A stretch of DNA of 58,806 nucleotides from Paenibacillus terrae (GCF_000943545.1 NZ_JTHP01000039.1:1-58806); one strand, 5' to 3'; numbered from the stretch's first letter, positions 8,585 through 17,531 are shown. Notes: a model not told the origin generated them from the sequence alone. Made by a program: numbers and translations.

Positions 8585-9718
8585 ATGAGTGTAATCGACC
8601 ATATTTTAGATAAAGCCCTACGCGGCGAACGCCTGAATTTAGAGGACACCGTTGTTTTGTTCGAGTCAGACGAGGTAGAAAAGATCGGTCACGCGGCGAA
8701 TAAAGTGATGAACCGTATGCATCCTGATCCGATCAAAACCTTCGTCATCGGACGAAATATTAACTATACGAACGTCTGTGACGTATACTGCCGCTTTTGC
8801 GCTTTTTACCGCAGACCGGGTTCAGATGAAGGCTATGTCCTGCCCGATGAAGTGATTTTCCAGAAAATCAAGGAAACGCAGGAAGTAGGAGGCACTGAAA
8901 TTTTGATGCAAGGTGGAGTGAATCCTAATCTGCCGTTCAATTATTATACCGATTTGCTCAAAGCGATCAAGGAGCGTTTTCCCGATATTACGATGCACTC
9001 CTTCTCGCCGGCTGAAATTCATAAGATGAAGGAAAAATCCGGCTTGTCCATGGAAGATACGATTCGAGCCATTCATGAAGCCGGATTGGATTCCCTGCCA
9101 GGCGGGGGCGGAGAAATTTTGGATGACCGCACACGCCGCAAAATTAGCCGTCTCAAAGGCTCTTGGCGGGATTGGATGGACGTGATGCAGACCGCTCACA
9201 AGGTGGGTATGAACACGACTGCCACGATGGTTATCGGCTTTGGCGAGTTGATGGAGGAGCGTGCGCTGCATTTACTGCGTGTTCGTGATGCCCAGGACGA
9301 ATGCATTGAAAACAAATATGATTCCGAAGGCTTCCTGGCCTTTATTCCATGGACCTTCCAACCGGATAATACGAACCTGAAAAAGGAACGCCAGACGCCA
9401 GAGGAATATTTGAAGACTGTTGCAATCAGCCGCCTTGTACTGGATAACATCAAGCATATTCAGTCTTCGTGGGTAACGATGGGACCGGAAATCGGTAAAA
9501 AATCACTGTACTACGGTTGCGACGACTTCGGTAGTACGATGATTGAGGAAAACGTCGTTTCCGCCGCAGGTGCAACGTACAAAGTCAACATCGAATCCAT
9601 TTTACAGCTGATCCGCGAAACGGGTCATGTTCCGGCACAACGCAATACCCGCTATGATATTATTCGTACCTTTGACGGTGCCAGCAGTATTGAACATGAC
9701 TTTATTATGCAAAATTAA
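8585..9718 (+). CDS. mqnC: Cyclic dehypoxanthinyl futalosine synthase MqnC
   Basis: 377-residue radical SAM enzyme of the futalosine route to menaquinone. It cyclises dehypoxanthinyl futalosine. The [4Fe-4S] cluster cysteines are C65, C69 and C72 (VCDVYCRFC, a CxxxCxxC motif). Other MqnC/MqnE-family blocks include EILMQGGVNP, HSFSPAEI, PGGGGEIL and VIGFGE. AAGGAGG precedes the ATG. No other mqn gene is in the window. The final 163 bases, from 9556, recur with 9 differences at 15378-15540 in front of a related terminator, which frames the island that follows. Confidence 0.95.
   Translation: MSVIDHILDKALRGERLNLEDTVVLFESDEVEKIGHAANKVMNRMHPDPIKTFVIGRNINYTNVCDVYCRFCAFYRRPGSDEGYVLPDEVIFQKIKETQEVGGTEILMQGGVNPNLPFNYYTDLLKAIKERFPDITMHSFSPAEIHKMKEKSGLSMEDTIRAIHEAGLDSLPGGGGEILDDRTRRKISRLKGSWRDWMDVMQTAHKVGMNTTATMVIGFGELMEERALHLLRVRDAQDECIENKYDSEGFLAFIPWTFQPDNTNLKKERQTPEEYLKTVAISRLVLDNIKHIQSSWVTMGPEIGKKSLYYGCDDFGSTMIEENVVSAAGATYKVNIESILQLIRETGHVPAQRNTRYDIIRTFDGASSIEHDFIMQN
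9556..9718 (+). repeat. Direct repeat, left copy (mqnC 3' end)
   Basis: 163 bp inside mqnC repeated in direct orientation at 15378-15540 without gaps. Similarity starts at CGTTT and stops at the stop codon; the downstream terminators also share a core. Confidence 0.9.
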
Positions 9719-9786
9719 GACAAACACACTATAACTAAATTAACACATACTGGAGCATGTAACCTGTTATTTTGCGGTAGTAACAC

Positions 9787-9840
9787 AAAGCATGTCTATC
9801 ATTAATCCAAATGGAAGGATTAATGATAGACATGCTTTTT
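9787..9840 (+). terminator. Terminator of mqnC
   Basis: A perfect 22-bp stem (9787-9808 with 9817-9838) with an 8-base loop is followed by T residues. Its core TCTATCATTAATCC is also in the terminator behind the relic copy at 15571-15629. Confidence 0.9.
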
Positions 9841-10029
9841 TGACGTTGGTTTCCATCATGATTTGGCAGCTTAAAGTTTGAAGACACGCTCTAGTTGTCC
9901 TATCCTATCGTATTGAAAGGCAGCTATCGTCATGATAGTATATTAATTAATGGAGTGTTATAATCATACATTAATAAGTGATTCAAGCAATCCACATTTT
10001 GAATTCAAATACATATGAAGGTGAATCTT

Positions 10030-11460
10030 ATGCTAAAAGTTAACCGAAACGACCAACGTCCCCTATGGCAGCAACTTCTAGACCAAGCGATTCATAATAT
10101 TAGAACAGGAAAATGGCCACCAGGGGAATTGCTACTCCCATCTCGTGAGCTCGCTTTATTAGTCGGTGTCTCGCGCTCAACCATACAGATTGTTTATGAG
10201 GAATTATTCAGCCGTGGATACACCGTGACATCTCGGCGCGGTGGAACAAGGGTAAGTGAGTGGAGCTATATAACAGGCTCTTTTGAAGATGTTATGCCTC
10301 AAGGGCCAGTCACCCCCGAATTACCTGTATTAAACGCTGCAGTCAATCATCTACACGGCTGGCTTAGAGGCAAAGAAGAGCAAAATGTGGAGATTGATTT
10401 CTGTCCCCACGAGCCTTATTTGGACCAACATTTTCAAAGAAAATGGAGACAATCATTTTTACAAGCCTCTACAGAAATGGACTTGGCGAATTGGGCTTAT
10501 GGTAACGCCTACGGTTTTGTATCACTGCGCGAACAGATACAACGGTATTTGTCACTTGAACGAGGAATCCATGTGCATATCGATCAAATTATGTTAACCT
10601 CAGGAGCGCAGCATAGCCTTGATTTGATCGCCCAAGCGCTATTAAATGAAGGAGACACGGTTTCTGTTGAAGATCCCGGTTTTCCTGCAGCTTGGATGAC
10701 CATGAAATATAGGAGCATGAATGTTGTGCCCGTTCCTGTTGACGAGTACGGATTACAGGTAGATCGCATTCATCCACAATCCAAGCTAACTTTTGTCACG
10801 CCTTCGCATCAGTGTGCAGTTGGAGTCATAATGTCGGAACCCCGGAGGCAACAATTGTTACGTAAGGCTACACAACATCAATTTTGGATTGTTGAGGACG
10901 ATTATGATAGTGAATTTCGATATCGTGGGGACCCACTTCCTACGTTATTCAGCCATCAACCCCAAAATACGTTATATATGATGAGCTTTTCCAAAATGGT
11001 TGCTCCTGGAATCCGAATATCGGCGATTGTTGGGCCAAAAGGAGCCATTCGACAGCTTGCTCAAGTCCATGCACTCACTTATCGTCATCTTCCAATTATG
11101 GAACAATTGACGCTTGCTCATTTTATTGAACACGGGCATTTCATGCGCCATATGAGAAGAGTCAGAAATGTATATCGGCGCAGGCATGCAGCCATGACAA
11201 AGGCCATAGCTGCTACTGGTCTAGACAAGCGTTTTAAACTCAGTGGGGTAGAAACAGGATTGCACATGCTTCTCGAAGCTGAGGAATCGTTTGACGAAGA
11301 AGCTGTGACGAATCAAGCGCTCAAAGAAGGAATACGTGTTTATCCCCTGAGCAATTATTGTCTAAATAGCGATCGAAAAGGATGGGTACTTGGTTTTGCT
11401 AAAGTAGATGAGGAGGCAATTGAAGTCGGTATTTATCGCCTTGCGGAGATGCTTTTATAA
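10030..11460 (+). CDS. MocR/GntR-family regulator with aminotransferase domain
   Basis: 476 residues. The N-terminal winged helix-turn-helix (about residues 5-75, with LLLPSRELALLVGVSRSTIQIVYEEL) is followed by a class I aminotransferase-like domain with the PLP lysine in SFSKMVAPGIR. This is the MocR fold, in which PLP acts as effector and not for catalysis. The ATG at 10030 is chosen over 10015 because GAAGGTG lies 6 bases before it and overlaps the upstream option. A possible -10 TATAAT is at about 9959-9964. Neighbours include a PLP-binding YggS-family gene and a PNPOx-like gene, so a PdxR-like role in vitamin B6 control is plausible but unproven. Confidence 0.88.
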   Translation: MLKVNRNDQRPLWQQLLDQAIHNIRTGKWPPGELLLPSRELALLVGVSRSTIQIVYEELFSRGYTVTSRRGGTRVSEWSYITGSFEDVMPQGPVTPELPVLNAAVNHLHGWLRGKEEQNVEIDFCPHEPYLDQHFQRKWRQSFLQASTEMDLANWAYGNAYGFVSLREQIQRYLSLERGIHVHIDQIMLTSGAQHSLDLIAQALLNEGDTVSVEDPGFPAAWMTMKYRSMNVVPVPVDEYGLQVDRIHPQSKLTFVTPSHQCAVGVIMSEPRRQQLLRKATQHQFWIVEDDYDSEFRYRGDPLPTLFSHQPQNTLYMMSFSKMVAPGIRISAIVGPKGAIRQLAQVHALTYRHLPIMEQLTLAHFIEHGHFMRHMRRVRNVYRRRHAAMTKAIAATGLDKRFKLSGVETGLHMLLEAEESFDEEAVTNQALKEGIRVYPLSNYCLNSDRKGWVLGFAKVDEEAIEVGIYRLAEMLL

Positions 11461-11716
11461 TTCCAGCACCTCCGCGTTATTCCGCTTCATTTCCCATTGC
11501 AATCGAAAACCGGTTCCAATTATTGATTTGGTTGATAATTATGATTAAATCCCTGTACTCCTTTTCTCCATAATATCGCCGCGCGGTCGTAAACATATGA
11601 TCGGTAAGCTCTAATTTTAATTAATTCGATGATTTTTGAATACTTCTGCAATTAATGCGTAATATTTATGTTGTGTCGTGGCTTCAAAAATCGCACCCGT
11701 AAACTTTTCAAGCCTT

Positions 11717-12946
11717 CTATTGCTTCTGCTCAGCTTGTTGTATTACATTCGTACTATATTGCTTTTTTCGAAATTGTCCATATATCAAAATATGTGCCGC
11801 CAAACCTGTAATTAGTCCCCAAAATGCACCTCCAACTCCAAGTAATGTAACATTTGCGGCTGTTGCCAAAAAAGTAATTAATGCTGTCTCACGTCCCTTG
11901 GGATCTGTTAATGCGTTGGCAAGGCTACCACCAATTGTACCCAGGAGTGCCAATCCTGCTAATGTCGCGATAAAGGTAGCAGGAAGAATCAGAAACAGAG
12001 CAGCCAGCGTCACACCAAAAATGCCGACAACAATGTAAAAAATGCCACAGGCAATACCTGCAATGTAACGTTTTGTTGAATCCTCGTGCGCGTCTTTCCC
12101 TGTACAAATCGCCGCTGTAATTGCTGCTACATTAAAGGCGTGTGAGCCAAATGGCGCTGTTAAGAGCGAGCCCAAACCCGTTACAGTCAAAATCGGATTC
12201 GCGCTCGTTTTAAATCCGTCATTTCGCAACACTAGCATTCCAGGCATATATTGTCCCGTCAAGGTAATAATAAACAGCGGTAATGCAACACCCAATAAAG
12301 CATGAAACGAAAACTCCGGAACGACAAATACCGGCGATGCAATTGCCAATTTGATATTGCTGAAATCTACTTTCCCCACACTAATCAAATAAATAAGTCC
12401 GATTGCCAAAATACCCACGATAGCGTAACGGGATGTAAACCTTCTTAATACTACATACGCAGAAAACAGGACAACTACAAGCAGAGGGTCAACTTTCGCG
12501 CCACCAAAGGCTGAAATGCCAAACTGCAGTAAAATACCTGCCAACAGCCCTGAAGCAATGCCTGGAGGGATAAGCCGGACGAAACGTTCGAACATTCCCG
12601 ATAACCCCAAGATAATAAATCCTAAAGCAGAGATGATATAGGCGCCAATCACTTCTGGATAGGGGGTTACAGCTAACGCCGAAACAAGAAAAGCTACGCC
12701 TGGTGTTGACCAAGCGGTAATAATCGGTTCACGGTATCGGTAACTTAGCCATATACCAGTTACACCCACACCAATAGAAATCGACCATATCCATGAAGCG
12801 GTCATTTCAGAGCTTAGACCTGCTACTTTTGCTGCCTGAAATACGAGAATAAATGTACCCCCATAATTGACAATGACAGATATTAAAGCAGCTATAGTGG
12901 GTGAAATCAAATCGCGGCCGCGCAGTGAAGTTGATATTGTGTTCAT
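11717..12946 (-). CDS. BenE-family membrane transporter
   Basis: 409 residues, strongly hydrophobic with around 11-12 membrane segments. It matches the benzoate/H+ symporter BenE family, with blocks such as TAWSTPGVAFLVSA, LPLFIITLTGQYMPGM and TAPFGSHAFNVAAITAAICTG. The start has AGGAGAG 7 bases upstream and lies 21 bases after the stop of the YggS-family gene, so the two form one operon. BenE is named for benzoate, but no benzoate catabolic gene is nearby. Given the PLP-linked neighbours, the true substrate may be something else, possibly a B6 vitamer. That is inference from position. Confidence 0.88.
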   Translation of the reverse strand: MNTISTSLRGRDLISPTIAALISVIVNYGGTFILVFQAAKVAGLSSEMTASWIWSISIGVGVTGIWLSYRYREPIITAWSTPGVAFLVSALAVTPYPEVIGAYIISALGFIILGLSGMFERFVRLIPPGIASGLLAGILLQFGISAFGGAKVDPLLVVVLFSAYVVLRRFTSRYAIVGILAIGLIYLISVGKVDFSNIKLAIASPVFVVPEFSFHALLGVALPLFIITLTGQYMPGMLVLRNDGFKTSANPILTVTGLGSLLTAPFGSHAFNVAAITAAICTGKDAHEDSTKRYIAGIACGIFYIVVGIFGVTLAALFLILPATFIATLAGLALLGTIGGSLANALTDPKGRETALITFLATAANVTLLGVGGAFWGLITGLAAHILIYGQFRKKQYSTNVIQQAEQKQ

Positions 12947-12967
12947 AAGTTCTCTCCTGCCTCTCTC

Positions 12968-13711
12968 CTAATCGTTCTGACGCGCGTTTTCGTTCCAGTA
13001 ATACCTGTCCGGCAAATAACGTTGGCCAAATACGCTTGTCCCTACTCGTATGATTGTAGCTCCTTCTTCGATGGCAACCTTGAAATCCCCTGACATGCCC
13101 ATCGAGAGAGTATCCATTTCTACACTTGGAAATTTTTCTACCATAATCTGTGCTTGAATTTGTTTTAACAATCGGAAGCAATGTCTGGTCTCGTCATTTG
13201 AGGCATTCAGTTTTCCAATAGTCATCAAGCCTTTAATATTTAACGTTTCGAACTGAGACAATTGTTCAACTAACTCCAATGCTGCTTCTGGCGGAGCGCC
13301 AAATTTGCTTTCTTCGTAGGACGTATTGATTTGTACCAAAATATCCATGGTCTTGTTCTCTTTCAAGAGCTGATGATGCAATGCCTGCCCCAATCTCAAA
13401 CGGTCCACAGAATGAATGAGCTTGACATATTTTACAACGTCTTTTACTTTATTCGTTTGCAGATGTCCGATAAAATGCCATTCCACCTGGTTGTACTGCT
13501 GCATAAGTGGAAATTTCCCCAAAAGTTCTTGAGCTTTGTTTTCACCAAATAAAGTTTCGCCCGCTTGAATGGCAATTTTTAATTTTTCAAGTGGTACGGT
13601 TTTTGTCGCTAACAACAATTTCACATCTTCTTTCTTGCGCCCTGAAGCCTGGCAAGCCAATTCCATCAGTTGTCGTACGGATTCAAGATTTTCTTCGACT
13701 AAATGGCCCAT
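12968..13711 (-). CDS. YggS-family PLP homeostasis protein
   Basis: 247 residues. Family blocks are LLLATKTVP (PLP lysine), FGENKAQELLGK, EWHFIGHLQTNK, SMGMSGDFKVAIEEGATIIRVGTSVFG. These single-domain alanine-racemase-like barrels bind PLP and buffer vitamin B6 and amino acid pools; they have no known catalytic activity. An upstream in-frame ATG at 13744 is possible, but AGAGGGT lies 10 bases before the ATG at 13711. A chromosomal YlmE copy normally sits in the division cluster, so this is probably an accessory paralogue cotranscribed with the BenE-family transporter. Confidence 0.88.
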   Translation of the reverse strand: MGHLVEENLESVRQLMELACQASGRKKEDVKLLLATKTVPLEKLKIAIQAGETLFGENKAQELLGKFPLMQQYNQVEWHFIGHLQTNKVKDVVKYVKLIHSVDRLRLGQALHHQLLKENKTMDILVQINTSYEESKFGAPPEAALELVEQLSQFETLNIKGLMTIGKLNASNDETRHCFRLLKQIQAQIMVEKFPSVEMDTLSMGMSGDFKVAIEEGATIIRVGTSVFGQRYLPDRYYWNENARQND

Positions 13712-13915
13712 GTTCGTTCTACCCTCTTTCTGCTTCTCACCCATGTATTTTGTTCAAGTATTTTTAGCTTTTCGCATTTTTGATGCCTTCTTATCAATAT
13801 TTTTAGTTCTAACATCAGTAAAGAGCCACGGTCCTTATGATTAGGATCCATGGCTTTTGGTCATTATTCGACCTGGCTGGTTTAACTTTCATCCCAAACC
13901 CTGTTTTATAGATCT

Positions 13916-14200
13916 CTATTTTTCTATGACAAGCTTCTTACAATTGGATTTCCAGTTGATTGGCAAGATCGAAAATATTGTTGATGATATCACACGTCCA
14001 TACAACCTCAGATAACAGCAATATCTCCAGTCTGTTAAAGCACGGGCGACACCTATCATTTTATCCCCAAGCCAAGCGGTTAACAGTATATCAGCTTGAG
14101 CAATCATCGTTTGGATACGTTAGGTTTGATCAAACGGTCGAATAATTCCGTTATTTCTAAACACACGAATCACATCTTCAACTTTTACATCCTTACTCTT
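13916..14200 (-). pseudogene. Degraded GNAT acetyltransferase
   Basis: The minus strand encodes VEDVIRVFRNNGIIRPFD, an in-frame TAA near 14120, then RIQTMIAQADILLTAW and VGVARALTDWRYCCYL-like sequence, which is the typical start of a small GNAT N-acetyltransferase. After CYL the expected acetyl-CoA loop appears only in another frame (IFDLANQLEIQL). One stop and at least one frameshift inactivate it. The 5' limit is approximate. It marks decay inside the island. Confidence 0.7.
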
Positions 14201-14446
14201 TTTTTGAAAATGGTTCTTTCGGAAAAGAGACTTCGCCACGTTGCATCCCAAGCTATGAAAATTTATCAATAGTAATATGGCTCTACTCGTGTAGAACTGA
14301 ATCATTACAGGGAGCTGCTCTTTTAAATAGTTAACGGTAAATTCAACATTCTCCTGTAAGTAACCTCTATATTGGTTCAGGAATGGAGATCACGAAGAAA
14401 GACACATGCAAATTGGCAAAATAAATGTTTTCATTAGAGACCGCTA

Positions 14447-14983
14447 TTAGACTGTTTTTGCTGGTCTATACATTTTTTCTTCTTCGATTGGATTTTCTTT
14501 CGCCGTTATATGATAGGGGTCAATTCGGTATACCTGAACTGGACCTCCGAATACAGCGGACCTGTATTTGTCAACGTGCTGTTTGGCCAATGGGCGGTTA
14601 TAATAATCAGGCACATATTTTCGAATCATTTCCTGCAACATATGTGTAACTTCGTCCAGATCGACAATAGGCTCAGCCTTGCCGAAAATCATAACACTCA
14701 TATATGCGGTGTCTGTCTTGGCTGGTACTGGATTAGTAATAGTTCCATATTCTTCGCAAACTGTAAAACAAACCTCTGGATTTGTACTCATCACCTGATT
14801 TCGTCTCCCGCCTGTAGCTCCATGAAAATAAAGCTTTCCGTTTGACCAAACATAATTGAGCGGAACAACGTATGGCAACTTACCATCAACCATACCCAGA
14901 TGTCCAATCCTCGCTTTATTCAAGAAAGAATCAATTTTGTCACTGTCTGATACTTCTCTTATCTTGTAACGAACCTTATCCAT
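14447..14983 (-). CDS. PNPOx-like / NimA-like flavin-binding protein
   Basis: 178 residues of the pyridoxamine 5'-phosphate oxidase-like split barrel. Blocks GHLGMVDGKLPYVVPLNYVW, LYFHGATGGRRNQVM and PEVCFTVCEEYG are typical of the NimA/flavin-nucleotide-binding branch. True PdxH enzymes differ, so B6 oxidation is not assured; reduction of nitro compounds or another FMN role is possible. The ATG at 14983 has AGGAG 9 bases upstream, better than a TTG two codons earlier. It is transcribed alone, 450 bases from the GNAT remnant. Confidence 0.82.
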   Translation of the reverse strand: MDKVRYKIREVSDSDKIDSFLNKARIGHLGMVDGKLPYVVPLNYVWSNGKLYFHGATGGRRNQVMSTNPEVCFTVCEEYGTITNPVPAKTDTAYMSVMIFGKAEPIVDLDEVTHMLQEMIRKYVPDYYNRPLAKQHVDKYRSAVFGGPVQVYRIDPYHITAKENPIEEEKMYRPAKTV

Positions 14984-15377
14984 TTTCAACCACTCCTATA
15001 TTGTTGGATTGTTTTCGTTAGTATATCAGTCATTGGATTGAGTTAGTACATCCATAATATAATAATCAAACAGTCCATATTTTTTGCTAAGCAGATTCTT
15101 TTTCAAAGCCGATGAGGGGCTTCGGCTTTGCTCAAGTTATGAAGCCGTTTAACCAGCGGCGGCTTGAAACGGGACTTTCATTTGATCAGATGTGATAAAT
15201 GCATGGGAGTACCCGCTCACTATGCGCATGATCCACCGTTACTTATTTAGATACAATTTTGGAAGTAGCTAGATTCGGGCAAGAGATTATAACACTAAAT
15301 TGGTTTTATTAGAATTAACTGACTCTAAATCATTTATATAACTAATATGTATCTTGAAACAAGCTACTAATAATTCA

Positions 15378-15540
15378 CGTTTCTGCAGCAGGCGCAACGT
15401 ACAAAGTCAACATCAAGTCCATTTTACAGCTGATCCGCGAAACGGGTCATGTTCCGGCACAATGCAATACCCGCTATGATATTATTCGTACCTTTGACGG
15501 TGCCAGCAGCATCGAACATGACTTTATTATGCAAAATTAG
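15378..15540 (+). pseudogene. Relic 3' end of mqnC (direct repeat, right copy)
   Basis: 163 bp matching mqnC 9556-9718 with 9 differences. It would encode the last 53 residues with two changes (Glu to Lys, Arg to Cys) and ends in TAG instead of TAA. It has no upstream gene body. The 394 bases before it (14984-15377) hold no recognisable gene. Confidence 0.9.
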
Positions 15541-15570
15541 GAATACATCCGTTAATGTATCGTAATCACT

Positions 15571-15629
15571 AAAAAACGCTTATCTATCATTAATCCGTGT
15601 AGAGGGATTAGTGTAGATAAGCGTTTTTT
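15571..15629 (+). terminator. Terminator behind the relic mqnC end
   Basis: A stem of about 25 bp (15571-15596 with 15605-15629, one mismatch and one bulge) ends in six T. It shares the core TCTATCATTAATCC with the mqnC terminator but differs outside it. Confidence 0.85.
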
Positions 15630-15631
15630 GA

Positions 15632-16117
15632 TGCGGGGATACCGATACAGAATTGCACTACTACCATATTACAGATTCCCTAAACCGCAAATGGAGCACT
15701 ATCGGAATTAATGTCTCTGATGCTATTCAAGTATTTGAACAAGGGAACGACAATGTGTGGACACATATTATTGAGCCAGCACCGTTTAATTCTTATCTGA
15801 CGACTAACGATTTAATCAATATACTCAACGTTGGCCCAGATGCTCGTGATATTCGCAATGCTTTACAAATCATACTGAATAATGTCGAACGGCGCAATGC
15901 ATTCTTAAATCGAATTGTAAATGTTAATGCTCAAGATATATCCATTTTGCTCTATAAAATGAAGAACGATTATCTTAAGTATGATCAACTTTCCAACGAG
16001 GATTTTATAAAAATGTATGCTGTTAATCCAATCGAAGCCTTGTCAGTTTATTTTCTGGAGACGGTTGATGTGCATAATTACTGGGAATGGAGAGCGGTAG
16101 GGGGCACATGCTATTGA
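15632..16117 (+). pseudogene. Hypothetical protein, 5'-truncated
   Basis: The frame is open from 15632 (stop at 15629) to 16117, with natural-looking protein sequence such as DSLNRKWSTIGINVSDAIQVFEQ and a conserved-looking C-terminus (VHNYWEWRAVGG). There is no ATG/GTG with a ribosome binding site at its 5' end; the only option is a TTG at 15653 immediately after the terminator. I read it as a gene that lost its start when the junction formed. The family is not recognised; a C-terminal part of a toxin-immunity or phage-type protein is possible but unsupported. Confidence 0.5.
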
Positions 16118-16216
16118 AAGGGCAGAAGATGAGTCACAAAACTATGTATCAGGGTACTAATCTCAAATTTAGACTTAAAACAGGCGTTTTTCTTCCTCTA
16201 AATAATATCTATATGG

Positions 16217-16222
16217 TATAAT
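16217..16222 (+). promoter_or_regulatory. Extended -10 element for the small toxin gene
   Basis: TATAAT preceded by ATGG lies 60 bases before the toxin start. No good -35 is visible at 17-18 bases. Confidence 0.45.
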
Positions 16223-16281
16223 ATCCCTTAACAACAGAATGGCTTAGATGGGCGGTCGGCTAGTCTCCTGCAAAGGAGGTG

Positions 16282-16371
16282 ATGCCTGTGGAGGTTAAAG
16301 ATACGCTGATGTTGATGATTCAATTTGCAACGTTAGTGATCTTGATTATTTCCTTCAACAAAAAGAAATAG
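16282..16371 (+). CDS. Putative holin-like (type I) toxin peptide
   Basis: 29 residues: acidic N-terminus, one hydrophobic helix (LMLMIQFATLVILIISF) and a basic NKKK tail. This is the pattern of the small holin-like toxins of Firmicute type I toxin-antitoxin systems (TxpA/BsrG relatives). A very strong AAAGGAGGTG site lies 2-10 bases upstream. An ATAGACCG/CGGTCTAT hairpin overlaps the stop codon. The antitoxin would be an antisense RNA, whose promoter I cannot place with confidence; a 14-bp terminator at 16452-16485 may belong to either strand. Confidence 0.7.
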   Translation: MPVEVKDTLMLMIQFATLVILIISFNKKK

Positions 16372-16451
16372 ACCGCCCTCTCCAAAGGTAAACGGTCTAT
16401 TTCGATCGACAAATCTTTGAACAGCCACCGCCCTTATAAGCGGCTGTTGCT

Positions 16452-16488
16452 AAAGAGTAAGGATGCTACAACATCCTTACTCTTTTTT
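16452..16488. terminator. Terminator between the toxin gene and the YitT-family gene
   Basis: A 14-bp perfect stem (16452-16465 with 16472-16485), 6-base loop and T-run on the plus strand. It may also end the minus-strand gene or an antisense RNA to the toxin. Confidence 0.8.
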
Positions 16489-16577
16489 AGTGTATACATC
16501 TTAGCTATATTTTATCATATTGCCGACCAGCATGACAATGGAGTAAAAGCGTATTACGGTAAATATACTTGGCCTTG

Positions 16578-17453
16578 CTACACTTCCCATCGCTTCACAT
16601 ACATAATTTCAGCCTGCGGGTCTGCCATTTGGATGACCGTCTTAAAGCGCTGCAAATCCAACAGATGAACGCTGTAGACGATGACCTGTTCATCTTTTTC
16701 CTCTGCCAGTTCACCTCTATTTTTGCCCTCTATCTGTGCAGGATTTCCCACAGGCGTACTGTGAATACGGAGCCTGCTGTATAAGGCTTCTTCGATGGTT
16801 TGCTGATTCTTGCTGACGACACACACCATACGGTTCAGACCAGTAAACATTAGTCGGGTCGTTTCATAGGCGGCAAGGCAGGATAAGGCTGAATATAGAG
16901 CTGGCTCCCAGCCTAGCACGAAGCCAGCCGTAATTAGCAGCAAACCATTACAAAGCATCACAATTTGTATTAACGGAATCTTCCGATGCGTCAGCAACAG
17001 ACTGGACGGTCGGCCATCGTCAGATTCGTTCAGCCCCAGAGAATCGAGCAAACCTCCATGACGGGCCGCCAGCCCTGCGCCAAGTCCGATGCAGATCCCC
17101 CCGCCCAGAGCGCATACTACCGGGTGGCCACTCACTGCCGGGAAAGGGGACAGAATGATGGCTGAGCCTGAAAAGGCAAACAGACCGGGAAGCGCCCGAA
17201 GCAGCATGGGCTTGTGGGTCGACAGAGAATACAGTAGCATGAGCGGCAAGTTCAAAAAGAATAGCAGTAATCCAAAATGCTCTTGTGTGTAAAGCGACAT
17301 GAGTCTGGAGATGCCTGTGACGCCACCAGCGATCATATCATGCGGATGCAAAAACAATTCCAGACCGACGGATGCCGTAATTCCGCCAATCACCGTATAA
17401 AAGACAGGGAACCTGCTCGCATCTCCCGAAGCGGGCTTCACAAGCCGCCTCAT
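16578..17453 (-). CDS. YitT-family membrane protein
   Basis: 291 residues with about five or six N-terminal membrane helices (VIGGITASVGLELFLHPHDMIAGGVTGISRL is the family's first block) and a cytoplasmic C-terminal DUF2179-like domain (RMVCVVSKNQQTIEEALY). The function is unknown. The start ATG overlaps the stop codon of an 11-codon reading frame that itself has a strong AGGAGGG site, so expression probably depends on coupling to that leader. Its own start lacks a good ribosome binding site. Confidence 0.82.
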   Translation of the reverse strand: MRRLVKPASGDASRFPVFYTVIGGITASVGLELFLHPHDMIAGGVTGISRLMSLYTQEHFGLLLFFLNLPLMLLYSLSTHKPMLLRALPGLFAFSGSAIILSPFPAVSGHPVVCALGGGICIGLGAGLAARHGGLLDSLGLNESDDGRPSSLLLTHRKIPLIQIVMLCNGLLLITAGFVLGWEPALYSALSCLAAYETTRLMFTGLNRMVCVVSKNQQTIEEALYSRLRIHSTPVGNPAQIEGKNRGELAEEKDEQVIVYSVHLLDLQRFKTVIQMADPQAEIMYVKRWEV

Positions 17454-17485
17454 AGAGCTTCGGCATGTTTTACAGCGTGCGGCAT
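17450..17485 (-). CDS. Leader peptide coupled to the YitT-family gene
   Basis: ATG at 17485, peptide MPHAVKHAEAL, stop TGA inside the ATGA that starts the downstream gene. AGGAGGGAAGGCT is directly before its ATG. It may be a coupling device, or a frameshift could have cut the true N-terminus; the coding sequence does not look like a YitT N-terminus. Confidence 0.45.
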   Translation of the reverse strand: MPHAVKHAEAL

Positions 17486-17531
17486 AGCCTTCCCTCCTAT
17501 TGGATTGTCGTATCCAGCTTTTACATTTCAG

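Larger units (their letters stand above)
9719..15540. mobile_element. Genomic island bounded by mqnC 3'-end duplications
   Basis: The 5.8-kb segment between the intact mqnC and its relic 3' end carries a MocR regulator, a BenE-family transporter, a YggS-family protein, a GNAT pseudogene and a PNPOx-like gene. I see no recombinase or transposase. An insertion that rebuilt the gene end (as site-specific elements do at gene 3' ends), or recombination between related loci, would both give this arrangement. It is an inference from the repeats. Confidence 0.55.
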
